This document shows, in pieces, positions 35,232 through 44,005 of a stretch of DNA of 64,000 bases. The stretch's first letter is position 1. Each line of letters starts with the position of its first letter. The stretch is taken from assembly GCA_045646385.1 (NCBI GenBank), contig JAZRKQ010000002.1, positions 62,001-126,000 of the forward strand, written 5' to 3'. Source of the DNA: SIG455 sp045646385 (GTDB lineage Bacteria; Bacillota; Clostridia; UMGS1810). Below the pieces are notes generated by a model. The model did not search any database. It was given only the letters and a program-made list of their open reading frames with translations, and was not told where the DNA came from. The position numbers were made by a program, and so were the translations under genes.

Positions 35232-36497
35232 TTATTCTAAAAATCCTTTGTAGTGGCGCATTAACATCTGAGATTCAATCTGTTTAACGGTTTCGAGTGC
35301 AACACCAACCATGATGAGCAATGATGTACCGCCGATTGAAATCTGGAATCCGATAAATTTACCTATGATTAAAGGTAATGCAGCGATAACACCCAAGAAC
35401 AGTGCACCTGTAAGAGTAATCTTAGATAAGATTCTGCTTATGAAGTCGCTGGTGGGTTTACCGGGGCGAATACCGGGTACAAAACCGCCATTCTTCTTCA
35501 TATTGTTAGCAATTTCAATAGGATTGAACTGAATTGCTGTATAGAAATATGTGAAGAAGATGATGAGCAATACATACATTACGATGTAGAACCATGAGTT
35601 AGGTGAAAGTACATTGAGAACTTTCAGCCAGAAACCGCCGGTAGGAGCACCGAACAGGTTCATAAGTGTGGAGGGGAATGCCATTATCGACATAGCGAAG
35701 ATAATCGGAATAACACCTGCCATAGACACTTTAATCGGAATATGTGTGCTCTGGCCACCGTACATTTTACGGCCAACCATACGTTTTGCATACTGAACAG
35801 GAATACGTCTTTCAGCATCGTTGATAAATACAACGAACACTACCATAGCGATTGCGATAACTGCGATTGCTATAAGTGCCCAGATGTTGAGCGCACCGGC
35901 CTTGAAGTTATTGAACAGACCGATTACACCTGAAGGGATACCTGAAACAATACCTGCAAAGATAATCATTGAAATACCATTGCCGATGCCGTTTTCGGTA
36001 ATCTTCTCACCTAACCACATAAGGAATGCTGTACCTGCTGTAAAGGTAACAACGATTGTGATGAATGACAACACACCGGGATTTTCAACTGCGCCTTTAA
36101 TACCGAAGTACAAGCCTGTAGCCTGAATAAGCGCAAGAATAATTGTACCGTATCTTGTCCATGAAGCAATTTTCTTTCTGCCCTCTTCGCCTTCTTTTGA
36201 CATACGCTCAAGAGCAGGGATTGCTACAGTTAACAGTTGCAAAATAATTGAACTGTTAATGTAAGGGGTGATACTCATAGCAAAAATTGTTGCATTTGAG
36301 AACGCACCACCGGAGAAAGAATCCATCAGCGCGAACAGTGAACTGCCGTCGCTAACGAGTTCGGCAAGTGCTGCGCTGTTAAGACCGGGAACCGGAATAA
36401 AGGTACCGAGTCTGAACACTGCCAGCATTAAAAGTGTAAAAAGCATTTTCTTTCTCAATTCAGGGATTTTCCAAGCATCTCTAATTGTCTGAAACAC
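35232..36497 (-). CDS. secY: Preprotein translocase subunit SecY
   Basis: SecY forms the protein-conducting channel of the Sec translocon. The 421-residue protein has ten expected membrane segments, with FRLGTFIPVPGLN after the first, the plug region near GGAFSNATIFAMSITPYI and the cytoplasmic RRIPVQYAKRMVG loop that binds SecA or the ribosome. It begins one base after the rplO stop, so translation is coupled. Confidence 0.98.
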   Translation of the reverse strand: MFQTIRDAWKIPELRKKMLFTLLMLAVFRLGTFIPVPGLNSAALAELVSDGSSLFALMDSFSGGAFSNATIFAMSITPYINSSIILQLLTVAIPALERMSKEGEEGRKKIASWTRYGTIILALIQATGLYFGIKGAVENPGVLSFITIVVTFTAGTAFLMWLGEKITENGIGNGISMIIFAGIVSGIPSGVIGLFNNFKAGALNIWALIAIAVIAIAMVVFVVFINDAERRIPVQYAKRMVGRKMYGGQSTHIPIKVSMAGVIPIIFAMSIMAFPSTLMNLFGAPTGGFWLKVLNVLSPNSWFYIVMYVLLIIFFTYFYTAIQFNPIEIANNMKKNGGFVPGIRPGKPTSDFISRILSKITLTGALFLGVIAALPLIIGKFIGFQISIGGTSLLIMVGVALETVKQIESQMLMRHYKGFLE

Positions 36498-36498
36498 T

Positions 36499-36939
36499 TT
36501 ATATCACCTCTGCCTTTCCGCCGGCAGCTTCGATTTTCTCCTTAGCGCTTGCTGTGAATTTTGAAGCCTTTACGGTAATTTTTTTATCAAGTGTACCATT
36601 ACCTAAAACTTTAATTCCATCACATACTTTTTTAATAACGCCTGCTTCTTTCAATGCTTTTGCATCAACTACTGCACCGTCATCAAAAATATTAAAATCG
36701 GAAACCTTGACTTCCGCATATACTGTTGCAAAAATGTTTGTAAAACCGCGTTTGGGAAGACGTCTGTAGATAGGCATCTGTCCACCTTCAAAGCCCAGTC
36801 TTACACCGCCGCCTGAACGAGCGTTCTGACCCTTGTGACCGCGACCTGCTGTTTTACCGTTACCGGAACCGTGACCTCTACCGATTCTTTTAGAGTTTTT
36901 TGTAGTACCGGGTGTGGGAGCAAGTTCATATAATTTCAT
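36499..36939 (-). CDS. rplO: 50S ribosomal protein L15
   Basis: L15 (146 residues) helps late 50S assembly. MKLYELAPTPG at the start and the glycine-rich RIGRGHGSGNGKTAGRGHKG stretch identify it. The frame extends three codons further upstream, but GGAGGTG is placed for the ATG at 36939. It lies between rpmD and secY. Confidence 0.97.
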   Translation of the reverse strand: MKLYELAPTPGTTKNSKRIGRGHGSGNGKTAGRGHKGQNARSGGGVRLGFEGGQMPIYRRLPKRGFTNIFATVYAEVKVSDFNIFDDGAVVDAKALKEAGVIKKVCDGIKVLGNGTLDKKITVKASKFTASAKEKIEAAGGKAEVI

Positions 36940-36959
36940 GCAAGGCACCTCCTTTTTTA

Positions 36960-37139
36960 TTAGATTTCTTCTACTTTTACCAAGTGATTAACTTTTTTAA
37001 CCATACCTCTTATTTGAGGTGTGTCGTTATGAATTTTTTCGCTTCTTATTTTAGTCAAACCCAAAGCAGCAACAGTTGCAATCTGATCTTTTTTGCTGCC
37101 GATTGTGCTTTTGACTAAAGTAACTTTTAAATTAGCCAT
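36960..37139 (-). CDS. rpmD: 50S ribosomal protein L30
   Basis: L30 is a 59-residue protein read here as MANLKVTLVKSTIGSKKDQ, then a TVAALGLTKIRS segment and a C-terminal VKKVNHLVKVEEI. The family's LxxLGLxK pattern is clear. AGGAGG precedes the ATG. It lies between rpsE and rplO, 20 bases before the latter, in its usual place. Confidence 0.96.
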   Translation of the reverse strand: MANLKVTLVKSTIGSKKDQIATVAALGLTKIRSEKIHNDTPQIRGMVKKVNHLVKVEEI

Positions 37140-37177
37140 TTCGCTTTCCTCCTCAAATATTTTAAACGCTCAAACTA

Positions 37178-37678
37178 TTAACCTAACAACTCTTCAACTG
37201 TTTTGCCTCTGAGTTTTGCAACTTCTTCAGCAACCATTAAGTTTTTAAGGCCTTCGATTGTAGCATTTACCATATTACGGGGATTGTTGCTGCGCAGTGA
37301 CTTGGTTCTGATATCACGGATACCGGCGAGTTCCAATACCGCTCTAACGCCGCCACCTGCAATAACTCCTGTACCTTCACCGGCAGGCTTTAACAATACT
37401 CTACCTGCACCAAACTCACCAATAACTTCGTGAGGAATTGTGGTATTTACCATAGGAACGGTAATCATATTTTTCTTAGCGTCGTCAATTGCTTTTCTAA
37501 CAGCGTCGGGGATTTCAGCAGATTTACCTGCACCGGCACCTACGTGACCGTTTCCGTCACCAACTACAACCAACACGCTGAAACGCATTGTTCTACCGCC
37601 CTTTACAGTTTTAGCAACACGATTGATGCTTACAACCTTTTCCTGTAAATCTAAAGTACTTGCATCTATTCTTTCCAT
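37178..37678 (-). CDS. rpsE: 30S ribosomal protein S5
   Basis: S5 (166 residues) contributes to decoding accuracy. The double-stranded-RNA-binding-like S5 domain (VVSINRVAKTVKGGRTMRFS) and C-terminal segment (GEGTGVIAGGGVRAVLE) are visible. An upstream TTG at 37690 is only one base from the GGAGG site, so the ATG at 37678 (about 12 bases away) is preferred, although neither spacing is ideal. Confidence 0.95.
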   Translation of the reverse strand: MERIDASTLDLQEKVVSINRVAKTVKGGRTMRFSVLVVVGDGNGHVGAGAGKSAEIPDAVRKAIDDAKKNMITVPMVNTTIPHEVIGEFGAGRVLLKPAGEGTGVIAGGGVRAVLELAGIRDIRTKSLRSNNPRNMVNATIEGLKNLMVAEEVAKLRGKTVEELLG

Positions 37679-37702
37679 AAAACTGGCCAAACCTCCTTTT
37701 TC

Positions 37703-38071
37703 TTAGAAATCTAATCCGCCTTCTCTTGCACCGGCGGCAAGTTCTGCAACTCTACCGTGATAGATATAACCGCCACGATCGAAAACTACCTGTTTAATAC
37801 CTTTTTCGATAGCCTTCTTTGCAACTGCAATGCCTACTGCTTTTGCTGCTTCTTTATTACCACCGTTGGTAATGTTTGCTTTTACATCAGCATCAAGTGA
37901 AGAAGCGGCTACTAAAGTAACACCTGCAGTGTCATCAATGATCTGTGCGTATATATTGCTGGAACTTCTGAATACGTTCAGTCTAGGACGTTCAGCAGTA
38001 CCGCTTACATTTTTTCTTACGCGGTAATGTCTTTTAATTCTCTGATCGTTACTGCTCTTTTTATTAACCAT
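37703..38071 (-). CDS. rplR: 50S ribosomal protein L18
   Basis: L18 (122 residues) binds 5S rRNA together with L5. RHYRVRKNVSGTAERPRLNV and the C-terminal FDRGGYIYHGRVAELAAGAREGG identify it. Of two close ATGs, 38071 has the better spacing to AGGAG. A 105-base gap to rplF upstream shows no strong structure. Confidence 0.96.
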   Translation of the reverse strand: MVNKKSSNDQRIKRHYRVRKNVSGTAERPRLNVFRSSSNIYAQIIDDTAGVTLVAASSLDADVKANITNGGNKEAAKAVGIAVAKKAIEKGIKQVVFDRGGYIYHGRVAELAAGAREGGLDF

Positions 38072-38176
38072 GACCATAACTCCTTTCTTAAAAAGTAAAT
38101 CTGTATCTCCGCTTTAACAAACGGGATTAACTTTTTCAGGATATAAAAATCAAAATGGGTTTCAAGAAATACTGAA

Positions 38177-38722
38177 TTATTTCTTACCGCCTGTTTTACC
38201 TTCTTTTCTCCTGATATGCTCATCAGCATATTTAATACCTTTGCCCTTATATGGCTCGGGGGGACGTTTCTCACGAATCTGTGCTGCAATCTGTCCTACG
38301 ATCTGTTTGTCGATACCTTTAACGATAATTGTGTTGGCATCAGGTGCCTCCAGTGTGTAATCGTCAGTATCTTCAAACTCTACCGGATGAGAAAAGCCCA
38401 GGTTCAGAGTTAATTTCTTTCCCTGTTTTGCGCAACGGTAACCAACACCGTTGATTTCGAGTTTTTTCTCGAAGCCGTCTGTAACACCAACAACCATGTT
38501 GTTCAAGAGTGTTCTTGTCAGGCCGTGGAAAGATCTGTTTTCTTTTTTATCGTTAGGTCTGGTCACAACGATCTGTGCACCATCCTGTGCAATAGTTATT
38601 TCCTTACGGAATTTCTTTGTTAAAGTACCTTTAGGGCCTTTAACCACTACCTCGTTCTCGGGGCTTACTTTAACTTCAACACCTGCGGGAACGTTGATAG
38701 GCATATTTCCTATTCTTGACAA
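38177..38722 (-). CDS. rplF: 50S ribosomal protein L6
   Basis: L6 (181 residues) lies near the factor-binding site of the 50S subunit. MSRIGNMPINVPAGVEV at the start and KGIKYADEHIRRKEGKTGGKK at the end, with the duplicated alpha-beta fold between, identify it. It lies 22 bases after rpsH. Confidence 0.98.
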   Translation of the reverse strand: MSRIGNMPINVPAGVEVKVSPENEVVVKGPKGTLTKKFRKEITIAQDGAQIVVTRPNDKKENRSFHGLTRTLLNNMVVGVTDGFEKKLEINGVGYRCAKQGKKLTLNLGFSHPVEFEDTDDYTLEAPDANTIIVKGIDKQIVGQIAAQIREKRPPEPYKGKGIKYADEHIRRKEGKTGGKK

Positions 38723-38744
38723 TTATCTCACCTCCTGAAAGTCA

Positions 38745-39143
38745 TTACCAAATAAATGCTAATACTTCGCCACCTACGTTTTCACTTCTTGCTTTTTTAT
38801 CGGTCATAATACCTTTAGAAGTTGAAATGATAGCGATACCGAGACCTCTTAATACTCTCGGAAGTTCATCTTTACTTGCGTATACTCTCAAACCGGGTTT
38901 TGAAATCCTCTTGAGTCCTGTAATAACTTTCTGTTTGTTAGGACCATATTTAAGAGTAACTTTTATAATGCCTTGCAGTCCGTCCTCTATAACTTCATAA
39001 CCTGCAATATAACCTTCTTCCAGTAAAATCTTAGCGATTTCCACTTTAATCTTTGATGAAGGAATACTAACGGTTTCATGTTTGGAAGAATTCGCGTTTC
39101 TGATACGTGTGAGCATATCAGCAATCGGATCTGTTATCTGCAT
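38745..39143 (-). CDS. rpsH: 30S ribosomal protein S8
   Basis: S8 (132 residues) binds helix 21 of 16S rRNA. MQITDPIADMLTRIRNAN and the C-terminal STSKGIMTDKKARSENVGGE segment identify it. In Escherichia coli S8 represses the spc operon through an RNA element near rplE; no equivalent was recognised here. Confidence 0.98.
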   Translation of the reverse strand: MQITDPIADMLTRIRNANSSKHETVSIPSSKIKVEIAKILLEEGYIAGYEVIEDGLQGIIKVTLKYGPNKQKVITGLKRISKPGLRVYASKDELPRVLRGLGIAIISTSKGIMTDKKARSENVGGEVLAFIW

Positions 39144-39194
39144 TTTGCTACCTCCTTTTTTGTAGTCTGTAGTTCTATATTATTTCGTCCGGTC

Positions 39195-39380
39195 TTACCA
39201 ACTTGCTTTTCTAACACCGGGAATCTGACCCTTGTAAGCCAACTCTCTGAAACAGATACGGCAAATACCGTATTTTCTAAGGTACGCGTGGGGTCTGCCG
39301 CAGATTTTGCATCTGTTATATTCTCTTGTGCTGAATTTCTGCTTTTTCTGCTGCTTTAATATCATTGCCTTTTTAGCCAT
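39195..39380 (-). CDS. rpsN: 30S ribosomal protein S14, zinc-binding type
   Basis: This 61-residue S14 has the zinc knuckle CKIC and CRIC near residues 24-43 (RCKICGRPHAYLRKYGICRIC), the C-plus short form typical of Firmicutes. It lies in the spc segment between rplE and rpsH and needs zinc for folding. No zinc-free paralogue is seen in the window. Confidence 0.98.
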   Translation of the reverse strand: MAKKAMILKQQKKQKFSTREYNRCKICGRPHAYLRKYGICRICFRELAYKGQIPGVRKASW

Positions 39381-39396
39381 GTATTGTTACCTCCCC

Positions 39397-39939
39397 TCAA
39401 GCCTTTATAAATGGTGCACCCATCAGTGAAAGAAGTTCTCTTGCTTCTTCGTCTGTGTTTGCTGTTGTAACGAATATAATGTCCATACCTCTGATTTTGT
39501 CTATCTTATCATAGTCAATTTCCGGGAATATAAGCTGTTCTTTAATACCCAGTGCATAGTTACCGCGTCCGTCGAAAGAGTTTGCGCTGATACCATGGAA
39601 GTCTCTTACACGTGGAAGAGCAACTGAGAACAGTCTGTCCATGAATTCATACATCTTTTCGCTTCTTAAGGTAACTTTGCAGCCGATGTTCATGCCTTCT
39701 CTGAGTTTAAAGTTAGCAACAGATTTCTTTGCTTTTGTAATAACGGGTTTCTGGCCTGTTATAGCAGCAAGGTCTGAAACGGCAGCTTCAAGTGCTTTTG
39801 CATTATCCTTAGCCTCGCCAACGCCGATGTTGATAACGATTTTTTCAAACTTAGGAATCTGCATGGGGCTTTTGTATCCGAACTTCTCCATCATAGCACT
39901 TCTAACTTCGTTTTCGTATTTATCTCTAAATCTTGCCAT
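39397..39939 (-). CDS. rplE: 50S ribosomal protein L5
   Basis: L5 (180 residues) binds 5S rRNA and contacts P-site tRNA. MARFRDKYENEVR, the IVINIGVGEAKDNAKAL segment and the REGMNIGCKVTLR segment identify it. The frame is open seven codons upstream, but GGAGGA fits the ATG at 39939. It follows rplX. Confidence 0.97.
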   Translation of the reverse strand: MARFRDKYENEVRSAMMEKFGYKSPMQIPKFEKIVINIGVGEAKDNAKALEAAVSDLAAITGQKPVITKAKKSVANFKLREGMNIGCKVTLRSEKMYEFMDRLFSVALPRVRDFHGISANSFDGRGNYALGIKEQLIFPEIDYDKIDKIRGMDIIFVTTANTDEEARELLSLMGAPFIKA

Positions 39940-39967
39940 TGCCGAAAATCCTCCTCTCAATCAAAAA

Positions 39968-40294
39968 TTATTTCTCAAATACTTCTGAGCAGTTTTTGCA
40001 TACTCTTACCTTTGAACCGTCGTCGAGTAATTTGTAACCGATACGGGTTGCTTTACCGCAAGAAGGGCACACGTGCATAACTTTGCAAGCGTAAAGTGCT
40101 GTCTCCTGGGTAATAATACCGCTCTGGTCACCCTGTTTTCTGGGTCTAACATGTTTTGTAGCCATGTTAACACCTTCAACGATTACTTTTCTTGAAGCGG
40201 CGTCAACTGATAAAACTTTGCCTTTTTTGCCTTTATCTTTACCAGAGATAACTACTACGTTATCACCTTTTTTAATGCTTACTCTGTTTCTCAT
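39968..40294 (-). CDS. rplX: 50S ribosomal protein L24
   Basis: L24 (108 residues) starts 50S assembly. A KOW motif (KKGDNVVVISGKDKGKKGKVL) is followed by NMATKHVRPRKQGDQSG and a C-terminal zinc ribbon with CPSC and CKNC, common in Clostridia. AAGGAGGTG precedes the ATG. It lies between rplN and rplE. Confidence 0.98.
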   Translation of the reverse strand: MRNRVSIKKGDNVVVISGKDKGKKGKVLSVDAASRKVIVEGVNMATKHVRPRKQGDQSGIITQETALYACKVMHVCPSCGKATRIGYKLLDDGSKVRVCKNCSEVFEK

Positions 40295-40308
40295 TTATCG
40301 ACACCTCC

Positions 40309-40677
40309 TTAAAGTACTTCCGGTGCTAATGACAATATCTTCATGTACTCCTTCTCACGAAGTTCTCTGGCGATGGGGCCAAAGATACGAGTACCTGTGG
40401 GGTTTTTATCATCTCTTATAATAACAGCTGCATTTTCATCGAATTTGATGTAAGTGCCGTCAGATCTTCTAAGACCTTTAACGCTTCTTACTACAACTGC
40501 TTTTACAACGTCACCTTTTTTAACAACACCGCCGGGTGTTGCTTTTTTAACAGAAGCAACTACTACGTCGCCAATGTTGGCATACTTTCTGCGGCTACCG
40601 CCTAAAACTCTGATACACATAAGTTCTTTAGCGCCTGTATTATCGGCAACTTTTAATAAAGTCTGCTGTTGTATCAC
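40309..40677 (-). CDS. rplN: 50S ribosomal protein L14
   Basis: L14 (122 residues) lies at the subunit interface and is the docking site for the silencing factor RsfS, whose gene is at 1875. MIQQQTLLKVADNTGAKELM and GTRIFGPIARELRE identify it. The order is rpsQ, rplN, rplX. Confidence 0.98.
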   Translation of the reverse strand: MIQQQTLLKVADNTGAKELMCIRVLGGSRRKYANIGDVVVASVKKATPGGVVKKGDVVKAVVVRSVKGLRRSDGTYIKFDENAAVIIRDDKNPTGTRIFGPIARELREKEYMKILSLAPEVL

Positions 40678-40703
40678 TTAAACTCTCTCCTTCCATTAAA
40701 AGA

Positions 40704-40958
40704 TTACTGAGCTTTCTCGGTAATTTCAACCAATCTCCATCTCTTATCTTTAGAAAGTGGTCTTGTTTCCATAACCTTTACTCTATCGCCTACTCTTGCC
40801 ACCTGATTTTCATCATGAGCCTTCAGCTTGTAAGTTCTTTTCATAATTTTACCGTAAAGCGGATGCTTAACGTTATATTCAATAGCAACTACGATGGTTT
40901 TGTCCATTTTGTCGCTTACAACTTTACCTATACGGGTTTTTCTGTAATTGCGTTCCAT
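40704..40958 (-). CDS. rpsQ: 30S ribosomal protein S17
   Basis: S17 (84 residues) is an OB-fold 16S-binding protein. RKTRIGKVVSDKMDKTIVV, the HPLYGK segment and the ETRPLSKDKRWRLVEI end are typical. It follows rpmC after 25 bases. Confidence 0.98.
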   Translation of the reverse strand: MERNYRKTRIGKVVSDKMDKTIVVAIEYNVKHPLYGKIMKRTYKLKAHDENQVARVGDRVKVMETRPLSKDKRWRLVEITEKAQ

Positions 40959-40983
40959 TTACATGTTCCTCCTCTCTTATTAA

Positions 40984-41178
40984 TTAAACAGTTAATTCTC
41001 TTTCGCGAAGGATTGTTTTAACTCTTGCAATTGTACGCTTAACATCTGTTATTCTCTGAGGGTTATCAAGCTGATTTGTAGCATGCTGGAATCTTAAATT
41101 AAAAAGTTCAGCCTTTAACTCTCCTAACTTCTGGTTCAGCTCCATGTCGGTAAAATCTCTGATTTCATTAACCTTCAT
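40984..41178 (-). CDS. rpmC: 50S ribosomal protein L29
   Basis: L29 (64 residues) is a helical hairpin at the exit tunnel, near the binding site of trigger factor and SRP. LGELKAELFNLRFQHATNQL and the RITDVKRTIARVKTIL segment identify it. It overlaps rplP by 11 bases, which indicates coupled translation. Confidence 0.98.
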   Translation of the reverse strand: MKVNEIRDFTDMELNQKLGELKAELFNLRFQHATNQLDNPQRITDVKRTIARVKTILRERELTV

Positions 41179-41605
41179 TCAAATCACCGTCCGTTTCCTG
41201 AGCGGCAGAAATGATTTTGCATTTTACAGGAAGTTTGTGGATAGCGAGACGCAGTGCCTCTCTTGCAACTTCCTCATCAACTCCGCCAATCTCAAATAAT
41301 ACTCTGCCGGGTTTAACAACTGCTACCCAGTATTCAGGTGAACCTTTACCGCTACCCATACGAGTTTCAGCAGGTTTTTCTGTAACAGGTTTATCCGGGA
41401 AAATTTTAATCCATACCTGACCGCCTCTCTTTGTATAACGAGTCATCGCTATACGGGCAGCCTCTATCTGGTTACTGGTAATCCAAGCGGGTTCTAATGC
41501 CTGAATACCAAAATCACCGTTAGAAACAGTATTGCCGCGGAGAGCCTTACCTTTCATGCGACCGCGCATTACTCTTCTGTATTTAACTCTTTTTGGTAAT
41601 AACAT
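41168..41605 (-). CDS. rplP: 50S ribosomal protein L16
   Basis: L16 (145 residues) lies near the A-site of the 50S subunit. MLLPKRVKYRR at the start, RGGQVWIKIFPDKPVT, and the RMGSGKGSPEYWVAVVKPG segment identify it. It begins 3 bases after the rpsC stop and overlaps rpmC. Confidence 0.98.
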   Translation of the reverse strand: MLLPKRVKYRRVMRGRMKGKALRGNTVSNGDFGIQALEPAWITSNQIEAARIAMTRYTKRGGQVWIKIFPDKPVTEKPAETRMGSGKGSPEYWVAVVKPGRVLFEIGGVDEEVAREALRLAIHKLPVKCKIISAAQETDGDLNEG

Positions 41606-41608
41606 TGC

Positions 41609-42370
41609 TTATTTACCTCCTTCACCGTTTGCGCCTTTAGCGGCTCTGGGAGCTCTTGCAGGTCTCTGACCACCCTGACGGGGTGCTCTGTTAGTTCTTG
41701 GAGCACGCTCTTCTTTGCGTTCTCTGCCGAACTGTGCACTTGCATTGAGGATCTCGCCTTTATAAATCCAAACTTTTACGCCGATTTTGCCGTATGTTGT
41801 ATCAGCCTCATAGAAACCGTAATCGATGTCTGCTCTGAGTGTCTGCAGCGGAATAGTACCTTCATGGTAGTGTTCGCTTCTTGCAATTTCAGCACCGCCT
41901 AAACGACCTGATACGCAAGTTTTTATACCCTTAGCACCCATTTTCATAGCGCGCTGCATGCACTGTTTCATAGCACGTCTGAAAGAAATTCTGCGCTCTA
42001 ACTGTGCAGCGATATTCTCAGCAACCAACTGTGCATTAACATCAGCATTTCTAACTTCAACGATATTGAGAACTACTGTTTTATTGATAAGTTTCTCAAC
42101 TTTTGCTTTAACTTTCTCTTTTTCTGCTCCACTGCGGCCGATAATGATACCGGGTTTAGCGGCATGAACATTAATAACAACTCTGTTATTTGCTCTTTCA
42201 ATTTCAATAGCAGCAATGCCGGCAGCAAAAAGTTCTTTCTTTAAGAATTTTCTTATGTTGTAATCTTCTACAAGATTATTACCGAAATCTTTTTTGTTAG
42301 CATACCATTTGGAATCCCAATCTTTGATAACGCCAACTCTTAATCCGTGCGGATTTACTTTCTGACCCAA
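41609..42370 (-). CDS. rpsC: 30S ribosomal protein S3
   Basis: S3 lies at the mRNA entry channel of the 30S subunit. The 253-residue protein starts MGQKVNPHGLRVGVIKDWDS and contains a KH domain (KPGIIIGRSGAEKEKVKAK). A long Arg/Ala/Gly/Pro-rich C-terminal tail (about residues 212-253) exceeds the core and is probably disordered; such tails are common in Clostridia. Confidence 0.98.
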   Translation of the reverse strand: MGQKVNPHGLRVGVIKDWDSKWYANKKDFGNNLVEDYNIRKFLKKELFAAGIAAIEIERANNRVVINVHAAKPGIIIGRSGAEKEKVKAKVEKLINKTVVLNIVEVRNADVNAQLVAENIAAQLERRISFRRAMKQCMQRAMKMGAKGIKTCVSGRLGGAEIARSEHYHEGTIPLQTLRADIDYGFYEADTTYGKIGVKVWIYKGEILNASAQFGRERKEERAPRTNRAPRQGGQRPARAPRAAKGANGEGGK

Positions 42371-42388
42371 AATCGTTACCTCCTTTGC

Positions 42389-42733
42389 TTAGTTCTTTTC
42401 CTTCAGCACAACTGTGATGTGTGAAGTTCTTTTTCTAATTCTGAACGCTCTACCCTGCGCTCTAGGTCTAATTCTTTTAAGTGTAGGTCCCTGAGTAGCG
42501 TAGATTTCTGCAACGTAAAGTTTTTCAACGTCCATTTCGTGGTTGTTTTCAGCATTAGCAATTGCAGATTTTAAAAGTTTTTCAACCAACTCAGCAGCAG
42601 CTTTAGGTGTAAACTTCAAAACTGCCAGGGCTTCGCCTACGGATTTATTTCTGATAAGGTCGATAACAACCTTTACCTTTCTGGATGAAATACGCGCATA
42701 GCTTAATTTAGCTTTTGCAACTTTCTGTTCCAT
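42389..42733 (-). CDS. rplV: 50S ribosomal protein L22
   Basis: L22 (114 residues) lines the exit tunnel. AKAKLSYARISSRKVKVVID, the NAENNHEMD segment and the GPTLKRIRPRAQGRA loop, the latter reaching into the tunnel, identify it. It lies between rpsS and rpsC. Confidence 0.98.
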   Translation of the reverse strand: MEQKVAKAKLSYARISSRKVKVVIDLIRNKSVGEALAVLKFTPKAAAELVEKLLKSAIANAENNHEMDVEKLYVAEIYATQGPTLKRIRPRAQGRAFRIRKRTSHITVVLKEKN

Positions 42734-42777
42734 AGTTAATCCTCCTCTCGTGGAATTTCAGTTACCATTATGATTGA

Positions 42778-43050
42778 TTATTTGGATGTTTTTGAACCTG
42801 CATGACCTTTAAAGGTGCGTGTAGGAGCAAATTCTCCCAACTTGTGTCCTACCATATCCTCTGTTACATATACAGGCACGTGTTTTCTGCCGTCATGAAC
42901 TGCGATGGTATGACCAACCATATCGGGGAATATTGTAGATGCACGTGACCAAGTTTTGATAACTCTTTTTTCACCTGCATTATTCATATCGATAATCCTT
43001 TTTAAAAGGCGTTCTTCCACATAAGGTCCTTTTTTAACTGATCTTGACAT
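42778..43050 (-). CDS. rpsS: 30S ribosomal protein S19
   Basis: S19 (90 residues) pairs with S13 on the 30S head. MSRSVKKGPYVEERLLKR and the HTIAVHDGRKHVPVYVTEDM segment identify it. It follows rplB after an 88-base gap with a hairpin (43089-43112). Confidence 0.98.
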   Translation of the reverse strand: MSRSVKKGPYVEERLLKRIIDMNNAGEKRVIKTWSRASTIFPDMVGHTIAVHDGRKHVPVYVTEDMVGHKLGEFAPTRTFKGHAGSKTSK

Positions 43051-43088
43051 TAGTGAACCTCCTTCCGAAACATTTAAGTTTTACGCGG

Positions 43089-43112
43089 CAGTTTGTGCAC
43101 TTGCACAAACTG
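43089..43112 (-). repeat. Palindrome in the rplB-rpsS spacer
   Basis: CAGTTTGTGCA and its perfect complement flank a 2-base loop. There is no T-run. The hairpin may stabilise or punctuate the polycistronic mRNA; no function is shown. Confidence 0.5.
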
Positions 43113-43138
43113 ACCGGCGAATGAATGTCAAGCAAAAA

Positions 43139-43972
43139 TTATCTGCCGTTTCTGCGTTTAACGATAAATTTGTTGCTTGCTTTTTTCTTGGAACGTGTCT
43201 TGTGACCAAGAGTAGGTTTACCCCAAGGGGTAACAGGTCCTGGTTTACCGATAGGTGATTTACCTTCACCACCACCGTGAGGGTGATCGCAGGGGTTCAT
43301 AACAACACCACGTACGGTAGGTCTCCAACCCATGTGTCTTTTTCTACCTGCTTTACCAATTGACATGTTCTCGTGATCGCCGTTACCAACTTCACCGATT
43401 GTTGCTTTGCAGTCAAGTCTGATTAATCTAACTTCGCCTGAGGGAAGTCTAACCTGTGCATAGCCGTTCTCTTTAGCCATGAGCTGTGCAGAGTTACCTG
43501 CTGCTCTAACTAACTGACCGCCTCTGTTGGGGAACAGTTCAATGTTGTGGATTAAAGTACCAACGGGAATATTCTGAATGAAAAGTGCGTTACCGGGTTT
43601 GATATCGCAATCAGCACCAGAGCGTACAACGTCGCCAACTTTTAAACCGTTGGGAGCGATGATGTAGCTTTTTACGCCGTCTTCGTACTCGATAAGAGCG
43701 ATGTTTGCGCTTCTGTTAGGATCGTACTCAATTGTACGAACAGTAGCGTTGATACCGTCTTTATTTCTTTTGAAATCAATAATTCTGTATTTTCTTTTGT
43801 TTCCGCCGCCTCTGTGACGAACAGTAATTCTACCGTATGAGTTTCTGCCTGAGTGCTTCTTCAAAGGTTCAAGCAAAGATTTCTCGGGAGCAACCTTAGA
43901 TAATTCCTCAAAGGTTGATACTGTCATAAATCTGCGGGCGGGTGATGTAGGATTAAAACTTCTTAATGCCAT
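43139..43972 (-). CDS. rplB: 50S ribosomal protein L2
   Basis: L2 (277 residues) is essential for peptidyl transferase centre assembly. TSPARRFMTVSTFEEL, HSGRNSYGRITVRHRGGGNK, and the conserved C-terminal VVMNPCDHPHGGGEGKSPIG loop, with its critical histidine, identify it. It follows rplW. Confidence 0.98.
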   Translation of the reverse strand: MALRSFNPTSPARRFMTVSTFEELSKVAPEKSLLEPLKKHSGRNSYGRITVRHRGGGNKRKYRIIDFKRNKDGINATVRTIEYDPNRSANIALIEYEDGVKSYIIAPNGLKVGDVVRSGADCDIKPGNALFIQNIPVGTLIHNIELFPNRGGQLVRAAGNSAQLMAKENGYAQVRLPSGEVRLIRLDCKATIGEVGNGDHENMSIGKAGRKRHMGWRPTVRGVVMNPCDHPHGGGEGKSPIGKPGPVTPWGKPTLGHKTRSKKKASNKFIVKRRNGR

Positions 43973-44005
43973 TCCTTATTCACTCCTTCTGCTTTATCTA
44001 TTTAA

